Source: Achromobacter kerstersii (GTDB lineage Bacteria; Pseudomonadota; Gammaproteobacteria; Burkholderiales; Burkholderiaceae_B). From it: DNA of 64,000 nt. The stretch lies in contig NZ_CADIJQ010000001.1 of assembly GCF_902859595.1 (NCBI RefSeq), positions 558,001 to 622,000 on the forward strand, given 5' to 3'. Made by a program: the position numbers and the translations under genes. Of the stretch, positions 50,424 through 59,758 are shown piece after piece. Each line of letters starts with the position of its first letter. Position 1 is the first letter of the stretch. The notes under the pieces were generated by a model. It made no database searches and had not been told where the DNA came from. It saw nothing but the letters and a program-made list of their open reading frames with translations.

Positions 50424-53400
50424 GTGACCATCCACGTAGCACTCAAGCACGTCACGCAATACAAATACGACCGTTTGGTCAGCCTGTCGGCGCAGGTGCT
50501 TCGGCTGAGACCCGCCCCGCATAGCCGCACTCCGATCCTGTCGTACTCGCTGACGGTGGAGCCGGCCGACCATTTCATCAACTGGCAGCAGGACCCGTTC
50601 GCCAACTATCTGGCACGGCTGAATTTCCCGACCAAGACACGTGAATTCAAGATCACGGTAGACCTCGTCGCCGAAATGGCCGTGTACAACCCGTTCGACT
50701 TCTTCCTGGAGCCGGACGCCGAGGAATTTCCGTTTACCTACGATGAAGGCCTGGCGCGCGAGCTGGCGCCGTATCGCGTGTGCGACAAGGCCACGCCGCG
50801 CTTTACGGAATTCCTGTCGCGCGTGGATGTGCGTCCGCAGCGCACGGTGGATTTTCTGGTGGGCTTGAACCAGCAGATCCATAAAGAAATCAATTACTTG
50901 ATCCGTATGGAGCCGGGCGTGCAGACGCCCGAGGAAACGCTCACGCGCAACGCCGGATCGTGCCGGGATTCGGGATGGTTGCTGGTGCAGGCGTTGCGGC
51001 ATCTGGGCTTGGCGGCGCGCTTTGTGTCCGGCTACCTGATTCAGTTGAAGCCGGATGTGCGGGCGCTGGACGGCCCCAGCGGCGCCCAGACTGACTTCAC
51101 CGACCTGCATGCGTGGTGCGAGGTCTATCTGCCGGGCGCTGGATGGATCGGGCTGGACCCGACGTCCGGCCTGTTGGCGGGCGAAGGCCATATTCCGCTG
51201 GCGGCCACCCCCGAACCCGGCAGCGCCGCACCCGTGACGGGCGCGGTGGACGAAGCCGAGGTCGAATTCACGCACACCATGTCAGTCACGCGCGTGTTCG
51301 AATCGCCGCGCGTCACTAAGCCCTACACCGACGAGCAATGGCACGCCATCCGCGACCTGGGCGACAAGATCGACGACCATCTGGACCACATGGATGTGCG
51401 CCTGACGATGGGCGGTGAACCGACCTTCGTGTCGGTGTCCGACCGCGAAGGCGCCGAGTGGAACACCGCGGCGCTGGGGCCCACCAAACGTGGCTATGCC
51501 GTGGAACTGTTGAACCGGCTGCGCACGCGCTACGGCGGCAACGGGTTTCTGCATTTCGGGCAGGGCAAGTGGTATCCGGGCGAACAATTGCCGCGCTGGG
51601 CGCTGTCGATCTACTGGCGGGCAGACGGCCAGGCTTGCTGGGCTGACCCGGCGCTGTTCGCCGACGAGCGCCAACGCAGCGCCTATACCGTCGCCGATGC
51701 GCGGCGTTTCATGACGAAGCTGTGCGAGCGGCTGGGCGTGGAAGATCGCTACGTTGTGCCGGGCTATGAAGACGTCTTCTACTACTTGTGGCGCGAGCGC
51801 CGGCTGCCCGTCAATGTGGACCCCTTCGACGCGCGTCTGGACGACGAGATGGAACGCGCCCGGCTGCGCCGCGTGTTCGAGCAGAAGCTGGACAGCGTGG
51901 TGGGCTACGCCTTGCCGATCCAGGCGGGCGAGGGCGGGCCGTGGGTGTCCGGCCCCTGGTTCCTGCGCGACGAACGCATGTATCTGTTCCCCGGCGATTC
52001 GCCCATGGGATACCGGCTGCCGCTGGATTCGTTGCCCTGGGTGGATGAGGCCGATGCCCCCGTGGCCGTGGACCGCGACCCCTATGATGCGCGCCGATCC
52101 TTGCCCGGGCCGGCGCAGCTGCTGACGCAGCATGCGCGGGCGTCGGGGCGTCGGGATGTGAATGGCAAAGGGGCGGGGGGAGTGGGGGCCGGGGGAATAC
52201 CTGGGGCCGCTGGCGCAACGGCGGCAGCAGGCCCGTCAGACGCTGCCGCACCCGCGCGATTCGAATCCGCCGCCGGCCTGACGCGCACGGCCATGTGCGT
52301 GGAAGCGCGCAAGGGCGTGCTGTACGTCTTCATGCCGCCCTTGCCGCGCCTGGAGGATTATCTGGCGCTGGTGGCGCAGGTTGAGGCCACGGCGCGCGAC
52401 TTGAACACCCGCATCGTCATGGAAGGCTATCCGCCGCCGCGCGACCCGCGCCTGAAGGTGTTGCAGGTGACGCCCGACCCGGGCGTCATCGAGGTCAACA
52501 TCCACCCGGCCAGCAACTGGGCCGAACTCGTCGACCATACCGAATTCCTTTACGAAGCCGCTTTTGAAACCCGGCTGTCCACCGAGAAATTCATGGCCGA
52601 CGGCCGCCACACCGGCACGGGCGGCGGCAACCACTTTGTGCTGGGCGGGGCCACAACGGCCGACAGCCCGTTCCTGCGCCGCCCCGACGTGCTGGCCAGC
52701 CTGCTGGCGTACTGGGTCAACCATCCGTCTTTGTCGTATCTGTTCTCGGGGCTGTTCATCGGGCCGACCAGCCAGGCGCCGCGTATCGACGAAGCCCGCA
52801 ACGATCAGGTCTACGAGCTGGAGCTGGCGTTTCAGGAAATACACCGCCGTTGCGCCGAACAAGGCGCTGACGTGCCGCCCTGGATGATCGACCGGGCGCT
52901 GCGCAATATTCTGGTCGACGTTACCGGCAACACGCATCGTTCGGAATTCTGCATCGACAAACTCTATTCGCCCGACAGCGCCACGGGGCGGCTGGGCCTC
53001 TTGGAACTGCGCGCGTTTGAAATGCCGCCGCATGCGCGCATGAGTCTGGCGCAGCAGCTGCTGCTGCGTGGGCTGATTGCGCATTTCTGGAAGACCCCTT
53101 ACACCGCAAGGCTGACGCGCTGGGGGACGGAACTGCACGACCGCTTCCTGTTGCCGACCTTTGTAAAGATGGATTTCGAGGACGTGCTGGCGGACTTGAA
53201 CGAGGCCGGCTACGGCTTTGACGCCGCCTGGTTCGCGCCGCATTTCGAGTTCCGCTTCCCCTTGTTTGGCGATGTGGCCGCGCGCGGCATTCATCTGGAG
53301 CTACGCGGCGCGCTGGAGCCGTGGCATGTGATGGGCGAAGAGGGCTCGTCCGCGGGCACGGTGCGGTATGTGGATTCGTCGCTTGAGCGGGTGGAAATCC

Positions 53401-53795
53401 GGGTATCCGGTTTGAACGACAACCGCTATGTTGTGACGGTCAACGGCCGGGCGCTGCCTTTGCAGCCTACCGGACGCGTCGGTGAGTACGTGGCGGGCGT
53501 GCGTTACAAGGCCTGGTCGCCGCCGTCGGCGCTGCATCCCTCTATCGGCGTGCATGTGCCGCTGACGGTAGACATTGTGGATACCTGGAACCGCCGTTCT
53601 TTAGGAGGCTGCAAATATCACGTCGCGCACCCGGGCGGGCTGAACCCGGAGTCGTTCCCGGTCAATTCCTACGAGGCCGAGAGCCGTCGCCTGGCCCGCT
53701 TTGAAAAGATCGGGCATACGCCGGGGCGCATGGATGTTGCGCCCGCCGAGGTCAGCCGGGAATTTCCGTTCTCGCTGGATTTAAGGCACGATTGA
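50424..53795 (+). CDS. Large transglutaminase/DUF2126 protein, 1123 aa
   Basis: An N-terminal beta-sandwich and transglutaminase core is followed by a long DUF2126 region. The triad is intact: Cys180 in AGSCRDSGW, His229 in DLHAWCEV and Asp245 in GLDPTSG. Residues about 580-610 are a Gly/Ala-rich linker. The remainder (about 615-1123) holds conserved RTAMCVEARKGVLYVFMPP and GGGNHFVLGGATTADSPFLR (partly cited). The GTG start at 50424 is supported by GGAGAAGG upstream. A protein of this layout always accompanies ATP-grasp and alpha-E genes in predicted peptide-ligation clusters. The substrate is unknown. Confidence 0.88.
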   Translation: MTIHVALKHVTQYKYDRLVSLSAQVLRLRPAPHSRTPILSYSLTVEPADHFINWQQDPFANYLARLNFPTKTREFKITVDLVAEMAVYNPFDFFLEPDAEEFPFTYDEGLARELAPYRVCDKATPRFTEFLSRVDVRPQRTVDFLVGLNQQIHKEINYLIRMEPGVQTPEETLTRNAGSCRDSGWLLVQALRHLGLAARFVSGYLIQLKPDVRALDGPSGAQTDFTDLHAWCEVYLPGAGWIGLDPTSGLLAGEGHIPLAATPEPGSAAPVTGAVDEAEVEFTHTMSVTRVFESPRVTKPYTDEQWHAIRDLGDKIDDHLDHMDVRLTMGGEPTFVSVSDREGAEWNTAALGPTKRGYAVELLNRLRTRYGGNGFLHFGQGKWYPGEQLPRWALSIYWRADGQACWADPALFADERQRSAYTVADARRFMTKLCERLGVEDRYVVPGYEDVFYYLWRERRLPVNVDPFDARLDDEMERARLRRVFEQKLDSVVGYALPIQAGEGGPWVSGPWFLRDERMYLFPGDSPMGYRLPLDSLPWVDEADAPVAVDRDPYDARRSLPGPAQLLTQHARASGRRDVNGKGAGGVGAGGIPGAAGATAAAGPSDAAAPARFESAAGLTRTAMCVEARKGVLYVFMPPLPRLEDYLALVAQVEATARDLNTRIVMEGYPPPRDPRLKVLQVTPDPGVIEVNIHPASNWAELVDHTEFLYEAAFETRLSTEKFMADGRHTGTGGGNHFVLGGATTADSPFLRRPDVLASLLAYWVNHPSLSYLFSGLFIGPTSQAPRIDEARNDQVYELELAFQEIHRRCAEQGADVPPWMIDRALRNILVDVTGNTHRSEFCIDKLYSPDSATGRLGLLELRAFEMPPHARMSLAQQLLLRGLIAHFWKTPYTARLTRWGTELHDRFLLPTFVKMDFEDVLADLNEAGYGFDAAWFAPHFEFRFPLFGDVAARGIHLELRGALEPWHVMGEEGSSAGTVRYVDSSLERVEIRVSGLNDNRYVVTVNGRALPLQPTGRVGEYVAGVRYKAWSPPSALHPSIGVHVPLTVDIVDTWNRRSLGGCKYHVAHPGGLNPESFPVNSYEAESRRLARFEKIGHTPGRMDVAPAEVSREFPFSLDLRHD

Positions 53796-53805
53796 GCCCT
53801 ACCAG

Positions 53806-56439
53806 ATGTTGAACCCCGGCGGTCCCGCCGCCGATAAAGCTGCTATGCCGCAATTTCTTTTTCAGACGGACCCGTCGCAGGATGTCGCATCCCTGGCGGT
53901 TCATGCGGCGTTGCCCGCACGCGCCGGGCACTATGACGAGCTGCGCGACACGGCCGACGCGTCCGGGGCCACGCGCCTGCGCGACCCCTGGCCCCGTTTT
54001 TTTGAATTGCTGGGCACCAGCGGCTTCGCCGACCTGGACCGGCGCGTCGACGTTGTGGCGCGGCAGATCCGCGAAAACGGCATCACCTACAACATCTACG
54101 CCGACGCCAGTGGCTCGGCGCGGCCCTGGTCGCTGGACCTGCTGCCGTTTGTCATCAACGACACGGACTGGGCCGCCATTGAAGCGGGGCTGTGCCAGCG
54201 CGCCAGCCTTTTGAATCGCCTGCTGGGCGACGTTTACGGCCCGCAAACGCTGCTGGCCGACAAGCTGATTCCGCCCGCGCTGGTGCTGGGCCACCCCGGC
54301 TACCTGCGGCCGCTGCGGGGTTACGCGCCACCGGGCGACACCTTTCTGCACATTGCGGCCTTTGACCTGGCGCGCGCCAGCGATGGCGGCTGGTGGGTGG
54401 TGTCGCAGCGCACGCAAGCGCCGTCTGGCCTGGGCTATCTGCTGGAAAACCGGCTGACGATTTCGGGCATGTTCCCCGAGGCGTTCAAGGAATTGCGGGT
54501 GCAGCATCTGGCCACCAGCTATCGCCGGCTGATGGACATGCTGTACAAGCTCAGCCCGGGCGGACGCTCGGCGCAGACGCCGCCGCGCATCGTGCTGCTG
54601 ACGCCCGGGCCCTACAACGAAACCTATTTCGAACAGACCTACCTGGCGCGCTATCTGGGCGTGACGCTGGTCGAAGGCGGCGACCTGGTCGTGCGCGACA
54701 AGGTGCTTTACCTGAAAACGCTGCACGGACTGGAACGCGTGCATGCGGTGCTGCGCCGGCTGGACGACGATTTCTGTGATCCGCTGGAACTGCGCTCGGA
54801 CTCCACGCTGGGCGTGCCGGGCTTGCTGCAAGTGATGCGGGCGGGCAACGTGCTGGTGGCGAATTCGCTGGGCACGAGCTTTCTGGAGTCGCCCGCCATC
54901 AACGGTTTCCTGCCCGCCATCAGCCGCCGCTTGCTGGATGAAGACCTGTTGCTGCCGTCGCTGCCGTCGTGGTGGTGCGGCGAGGCCGCGGCGCGCGATC
55001 AGGCGCTGGCGAATCTGGCGGGCGCGGTGGTCAAGTCCACGTACCCCAGCAATACGCGCGGCGGATTCGAGCCGGTGATCGGGGGCGCGGTGCCGCCGTC
55101 CGAGCGCGACGCGCTGCTCGCGCGCATTGCCGACAACCCCGACGCTTACACGATCCAGGAATACCTGCCGCTGTCGCAGGCGCCCAGTTGGGCGGCCGGC
55201 CACATCGTGCCGCGCGCCGCCATGCTGCGCGTATTCGTCATCGCAGACGGCGAGGGCGGGTGGACCGTCTTGCCCGGCGGGCTGACCCGCATCGCCAGCC
55301 GTGAACAGCAGATTGTGTCCATGCAGCGCGGCGGCAGCAGCATGGATACCTGGGTCACCACGCGCGGGGCCGTCGATACGTTTTCGATGCTGCCCGCACA
55401 GTTGCGCCCGGAAGACATCGTGCCGGCCCACCGCCCGGTGTCCAGCCGCGCCGCTGAAAATCTGTTCTGGATGGGACGCTACACCGAACGCGCCGAGAAC
55501 GATGTGCGCCTGGCGACGGTGGCGTTGACGTGGTTGAACAGCGACGAAGACAACGCGGGCGAACTCTTCGCTGCGGTTGCCGCCCTGTGCCAGCGCAGCG
55601 GCCTCGTGCCGCCCGCGCAGAGCTTGTCGGTGCGCATGTTCGAATCCACGCTGGTCGCCGAGCTGGCGGGCGCCGAAGCGCAGGGCGGGGTCGCCCGCAA
55701 CCTGGGCGCACTGGCGTTTGCCGCCGGCCAGATTCGTGACCGCTTGTCGCCCGACCACTGGCGGCTGGTGGTAACCGCCCATGAATGGTTTTTGCGCATG
55801 GCCACCAACCAGGCCAAGGGCCGCGACGACGATACGGTGTCAGACGCGCCGGCGTCCGCACCGGACGTGCTGCGCGCCCTGAAGAACCTGGGCATGCAGT
55901 TGTCGGCCATCACCGGTTCGCAAACCGACCGCATGACGCGCGACGACGGCTGGCGGCTGTTGACCATCGGCCGCCAGATTGAACGCCTGTCCGCCATGGC
56001 CAGCCTCTTGGGCGAACTGTTTCGCCGTAACGCGGTGCTGGGCGACAGCGGTTTCAACATTCTGCTGGATCTGTTCGACAGCAAGATCACGTATCGCGCC
56101 TACTATCCCGGCCGCCAGGAAGTGCCGGCACTGCTGAACCTGCTGGTGCAGGAACCCGCCAACCCGCGCTCGCTGGCGTGTGTGTTGAACGTGTTGAAGA
56201 AGGAAGTGGCGCGCTTGCCCGACACGGTGGCGGGGCCTGCGTCCGACTTGTTGGCCTTGTTGCCGGCGCACGGCGCTGGCGTGACGCTGGCCACGCTGTG
56301 TGAACAGACTCAGGGCTTGTACGCGGGCGTGCTGGCGCTGTCGGAACAACTGGATGGCGCGGCCAGCAACCTGTCCAATGAAATCAGCCGCCGCTATTTC
56401 AGCCACGCGGCGGGTTACGACCAGACGCTGTCGGCCTAG
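53806..56439 (+). CDS. Circularly permuted ATP-grasp fused to an alpha-E domain, 877 aa
   Basis: Residues about 40-500 match the circularly permuted ATP-grasp of predicted peptide or amide ligases (ARQIRENGITYNIYADASG start, VTLVEGGDLVVRDKVLYLKT and the ATP-site stretch NTRGGFEPVIGG). Residues about 545-877 form the all-helical alpha-E domain, starting SRAAENLFWMGRYTERAEN. In many bacteria these are two separate proteins; here they are fused. It probably ligates amino acids or peptides using ATP. The start at 53806 has no clear Shine-Dalgarno sequence, and ATG at 53845 is an alternative. Confidence 0.88.
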   Translation: MLNPGGPAADKAAMPQFLFQTDPSQDVASLAVHAALPARAGHYDELRDTADASGATRLRDPWPRFFELLGTSGFADLDRRVDVVARQIRENGITYNIYADASGSARPWSLDLLPFVINDTDWAAIEAGLCQRASLLNRLLGDVYGPQTLLADKLIPPALVLGHPGYLRPLRGYAPPGDTFLHIAAFDLARASDGGWWVVSQRTQAPSGLGYLLENRLTISGMFPEAFKELRVQHLATSYRRLMDMLYKLSPGGRSAQTPPRIVLLTPGPYNETYFEQTYLARYLGVTLVEGGDLVVRDKVLYLKTLHGLERVHAVLRRLDDDFCDPLELRSDSTLGVPGLLQVMRAGNVLVANSLGTSFLESPAINGFLPAISRRLLDEDLLLPSLPSWWCGEAAARDQALANLAGAVVKSTYPSNTRGGFEPVIGGAVPPSERDALLARIADNPDAYTIQEYLPLSQAPSWAAGHIVPRAAMLRVFVIADGEGGWTVLPGGLTRIASREQQIVSMQRGGSSMDTWVTTRGAVDTFSMLPAQLRPEDIVPAHRPVSSRAAENLFWMGRYTERAENDVRLATVALTWLNSDEDNAGELFAAVAALCQRSGLVPPAQSLSVRMFESTLVAELAGAEAQGGVARNLGALAFAAGQIRDRLSPDHWRLVVTAHEWFLRMATNQAKGRDDDTVSDAPASAPDVLRALKNLGMQLSAITGSQTDRMTRDDGWRLLTIGRQIERLSAMASLLGELFRRNAVLGDSGFNILLDLFDSKITYRAYYPGRQEVPALLNLLVQEPANPRSLACVLNVLKKEVARLPDTVAGPASDLLALLPAHGAGVTLATLCEQTQGLYAGVLALSEQLDGAASNLSNEISRRYFSHAAGYDQTLSA

Positions 56440-56458
56440 GCGGGACACGATCATCGTC

Positions 56459-57418
56459 ATGAACCTGACTTCTCTTTCCACAACCGCTTTGCAGTGTGCA
56501 TCCGGGCTGACGCTGGGCGTGGACCACGTTACCGCCTACCGCTACGACGCGCCCGTGGAGCTGGCGCACCATCTGGGCTATCTGCGTCCGTTGAACGACG
56601 CCTGCCAGCGGGTGGAGGCCTACGCGCTGACCGTCACGCCCGCGCCCGCAGACATCGCTGAATCCATCGACGGCTTCGGCAACACGCGCTGCACCTTCGC
56701 CCTCTATGCCCCGCACGAGGCCTTGACCGTGCGCGCCACCAGCCGCGTCACCGTCCACCCGCGCTTTATCGCCTTGGACCCGGCAACCGGCCTGACGTGG
56801 GAAGCGGCAGTGCAACGTTTGCGTTACGACCCGGCCCTGCCATTCGCACCGGAAGTGGAGTTCACGTTCCCGTCGACCTATGTGCCGCTGCACGCCGAGC
56901 TTCGGGCATACGCCTTGCTGTCCTTCACGCCGGGGCGGCCGGTGGCGGCGGCCGCGATCGACCTGATGCACCGCATTCACACCGACTTCACCTATCAGCC
57001 CGCGCACACGCAAGTGTCCACGCCCATCCTGCAAGCCTTCCAGGAAAAGGTTGGCGTGTGCCAGGATTTCGCGCATGTGATGATCGGCTGCCTGCGCGCC
57101 ATTGGCTTGCCGGCGCGCTACGTCAGCGGGTATCTGATGTCGCAGCCGCCGCCCGGCAAGCCGCGCTTGATTGGGGCGGACGCGTCGCACGCGTGGGTGT
57201 CGGTGCACTGCGCAGGCGTCGAGGTCAATGGCGGCTGGGTCGATCTGGACCCCACCAACAACGTGGTGCCAGGCACGGCGCATGTCATCCTGGCCTATGG
57301 CCGCGACTACGGCGACGTCACCCCCTTGCGCGGCGTGATCCGCGGCGGCGGCCATGAACTGGATGTGCGCGTGACCGTCGCGCCCATCGACGAATTTCCG
57401 ACAGGGAACGATGCATGA
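56459..57418 (+). CDS. Transglutaminase-like cysteine protease-type protein, 319 aa
   Basis: A stand-alone transglutaminase-fold protein with a beta-sandwich (GLTLGVDHVTAYRYDAPVEL start) and an intact core. Cys201 is in VGVCQDFAHVMIG, His244 in ADASHAWVSVH and Asp264 in WVDLDPTNN. It could act as a peptidase or acyl-transferase on the product of the ATP-grasp enzyme. The start at 56459 (MNLTSLST) is inside the short gap after the previous stop. Its stop overlaps the next start (ATGA). Confidence 0.9.
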   Translation: MNLTSLSTTALQCASGLTLGVDHVTAYRYDAPVELAHHLGYLRPLNDACQRVEAYALTVTPAPADIAESIDGFGNTRCTFALYAPHEALTVRATSRVTVHPRFIALDPATGLTWEAAVQRLRYDPALPFAPEVEFTFPSTYVPLHAELRAYALLSFTPGRPVAAAAIDLMHRIHTDFTYQPAHTQVSTPILQAFQEKVGVCQDFAHVMIGCLRAIGLPARYVSGYLMSQPPPGKPRLIGADASHAWVSVHCAGVEVNGGWVDLDPTNNVVPGTAHVILAYGRDYGDVTPLRGVIRGGGHELDVRVTVAPIDEFPTGNDA

Positions 57419-58563
57419 GCTATTTCTTCGACGCGATCAACCGCCAACTGCGCGCCCCGAAACGCCAGCGCGTGCGGCATGCGCGCGCGAAGGCCTTTCA
57501 ATGCGTCTGCGGGCAACCTATTTTTTTCAGCAATACCGAATGCCTGAATTGCCATCGGCAACTGGGTTTTGACCCCAAGCGCGGCCACGTGCTGGCGCTG
57601 GACGAAGGCACCACGGCGGGCACGTGGCGCGAATCGGGCAGGGCGCGCGGCAAAACTTACAAACGCTGCGGCAACTTCAGCTCACCCGCCTTGTGCAACT
57701 GGCTGCTGCCCGCAAACTCGCCCGATGCGCTATGCATGGCGTGCAACCTGAACCGCACCATCCCAGACCTGTCCGTGCCAGAGAATGGCCCGCTGTGGTT
57801 CAAGGTGGAAGTGGCCAAGCGCCAGATGGTTGCGCAGCTGATGACGCTGGGCCTGCCGATCCGGCGTTCCGTCGAACCGGACGACGGCGGCCTGGCCTTC
57901 GACCTGCTGGCGCCCACCGCCGACGGCGCGCCGCTATTGACCGGCCATGCGCAGGGTCTCATCACCATCAACATTCTTGAAGCCGACGACGCCTACCGGG
58001 TCAAAGTGCGCGAAGACATGCGCGAACCCTACCGCACGCTGGTCGGCCATTTCCGCCACGAGATCGGCCACTACTACTGGGACCAGCTCATCGCGGGCGG
58101 CCCCTGGCTGGAACCCTTCCGCCAGGTCTTCGGCGACGAACAAGCCGACTACGCCCAAGCCCTGCAACGCAACTACGAACAAGGCCCGCCCGCCGACTGG
58201 GCGCTGCACTTCATCAGCACCTACGCGTCGTGCCACCCCTGGGAAGACTGGGCCGAAACCTGGGCGCACTACCTGCACATGATGGACACCCTGGACACCG
58301 CCATCAGCTTCGGCGTCACCCGCACAGCAGTAGAACAAGCCTACGAACCCTTCACCACCGCCGCGCTCTACGACCCGCAAGACCCCGAAGGGCAGGACTT
58401 CCTGGACCTGGTCAACGCATGGGTGGCGCTGACGGGGGTGTTGAACGAGCTGTCACGCAGCATGGGCCAGCGGGACTTTTACCCGTTTGTGCTGCCGGCG
58501 GAAGTGGTGGGGAAATTGCAGTTCGTGCATCGCGTGGTGAAGAGGGCGTCGGTGGGCGTCTGA
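57415..58563 (+). CDS. Zinc-ribbon plus HEXXH zinc-dependent peptidase-like protein, 382 aa
   Basis: The N-terminal part has a rubredoxin-like zinc ribbon with Cys pairs CVCGQPIFFSN and CLNCHRQL, followed by a second pair in ALCNWL and LCMACNLN. The core contains HEIGHYYWD (His215, Glu216, His219), a zincin motif. The family (DUF2248-like putative zinc peptidase) is a regular member of transglutaminase/ATP-grasp clusters. The ATG overlaps the stop of the transglutaminase gene, so translation is coupled. It may trim or release the modified peptide. Confidence 0.88.
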   Translation: MSYFFDAINRQLRAPKRQRVRHARAKAFQCVCGQPIFFSNTECLNCHRQLGFDPKRGHVLALDEGTTAGTWRESGRARGKTYKRCGNFSSPALCNWLLPANSPDALCMACNLNRTIPDLSVPENGPLWFKVEVAKRQMVAQLMTLGLPIRRSVEPDDGGLAFDLLAPTADGAPLLTGHAQGLITINILEADDAYRVKVREDMREPYRTLVGHFRHEIGHYYWDQLIAGGPWLEPFRQVFGDEQADYAQALQRNYEQGPPADWALHFISTYASCHPWEDWAETWAHYLHMMDTLDTAISFGVTRTAVEQAYEPFTTAALYDPQDPEGQDFLDLVNAWVALTGVLNELSRSMGQRDFYPFVLPAEVVGKLQFVHRVVKRASVGV

Positions 58564-58573
58564 GGCTGGATTA

Positions 58574-58615
58574 AACCGGCAAACGAACCGGCAAACGAAC
58601 CGGCAAGTAAATCGG
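58574..58615. repeat. 12-bp tandem repeat, about 3.5 copies
   Basis: AACCGGCAAACG occurs twice identically, followed by AACCGGCAAGTA and AATCGG. It is located just after the peptidase stop in the gap before the type VI module. Confidence 0.75.
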
Positions 58616-58792
58616 AAAGACGTGTACGACTCGCCCCATCAATTTCTTCCCCTTCAGCGTTCCGCTATCAACTTACCGAGGGCGCCCCGTTAGGCAAAGA
58701 CCTATTGAACGAGCGGCGGAACGAGCTGACCGCCATGCGTCGTCCACGCTGCGGCGGAGTTCGCAGTCGTTCATCGAACAGTGACCCTGTGC

Positions 58793-59749
58793 TCACGAAT
58801 CAATGCGCTCCCCGTTCACGCGGATCACCGGTCTGCGCTTCTCGTCAAAGCCGCACAACTTATCGATTTCCTTGGGGAACTGCGTGTACGGCACGTTGTA
58901 CTGGATAAAGGCCTCAACGCTGTCTGGAAATGCATTAATGAGCAGCCAACCAAACCAGAGCGGAATGGTGAGGGGTGCCTTGAACATGCCGTAGGGCTTC
59001 GCCAGCGTACGACGCAGACCTGCATACCAGTCTCGGTAGGGTTGTTGGGTCTCTCGCCAGCGGCTCTGTCGTGGTGGCAGCGGCGCGGGCTTGGGCAGGC
59101 CCTCTGGGCCTCGTTCCATGAAGACTTGCAAATAGGACCAGAGGGTCTTGGCCGAACGGTCTCCATCAAATAGACCGAGATTGCCGCATGCCGCACAGAT
59201 TTCTGTCGGCGGTTCCATGCTGTAGTCCACCCCGATGAGATACAGCGGATGCCGGCTCGCATAGCCACTTGCAGACACAATGGGAACGTACCCTGCCAGG
59301 GCTTCCAGTTGATCCCAGTCAAGTATGTGCAGACGCTTCTGGCGCGGATAGATGAAGTAGAGTTTGCGGGTGCCTCGGTGGATACGAATAAAGGCGCCAC
59401 GGCTCCGATGAGCACCGCTGGCTATGTAAAAAATGAAGGCCATACCCGTCGATACTGGCAGCCCTGTGAGCATACCAAAGACTGTATCAGCCTCAATGGT
59501 TGCGGGGCCGATGGCTAATACGCCCAATACAAAGACAATGACGAAAATGAGGATGGACATGCCAATGTACCCAACGGCTCCGCTATGCGTGTAATTTGCA
59601 TAGGTTTCAAGCTCGACACATCGGTCGTTAACCCGTCGCACCCCATCGGGTTGAGGGGGTTCTCCCTTGGGCCGATCTCGATACAGAGGCGTTCCACCAA
59701 AGCGCAAGCTGTTTGGTAGACGCTTGATCACATTGTCTGTCCTATCCAC
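58793..59749 (-). CDS. DUF6708-like membrane protein, tandem copy 2, 318 aa
   Basis: Strongly similar along its whole length to the protein at 59759. Two hydrophobic segments at about residues 62-110 (IGMSILIFVIVFVLGVLAIG and then SGAHRSRG) precede a soluble part with GAFIRIHRGTRKLYFIYPRQ and a Cys pair in EICAACGNLGLFDGD. A third hydrophobic patch lies at about 265-285. It is listed from the GTG at 59749; a GTG at 59731 with AGGA upstream is as likely. As the gene after a VasX-like effector it is a candidate immunity protein. The two paralogues diverge most in the first hydrophobic segments. Confidence 0.75.
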   Translation of the reverse strand: MDRTDNVIKRLPNSLRFGGTPLYRDRPKGEPPQPDGVRRVNDRCVELETYANYTHSGAVGYIGMSILIFVIVFVLGVLAIGPATIEADTVFGMLTGLPVSTGMAFIFYIASGAHRSRGAFIRIHRGTRKLYFIYPRQKRLHILDWDQLEALAGYVPIVSASGYASRHPLYLIGVDYSMEPPTEICAACGNLGLFDGDRSAKTLWSYLQVFMERGPEGLPKPAPLPPRQSRWRETQQPYRDWYAGLRRTLAKPYGMFKAPLTIPLWFGWLLINAFPDSVEAFIQYNVPYTQFPKEIDKLCGFDEKRRPVIRVNGERIDS

Positions 59750-59758
59750 GGCGGTACT

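Noticed and set aside
53752-55782. 676-codon open frame on the minus strand
   Set aside because: It is antisense to the ATP-grasp/alpha-E gene, and the Gln/Arg-rich composition is an artefact of high GC.
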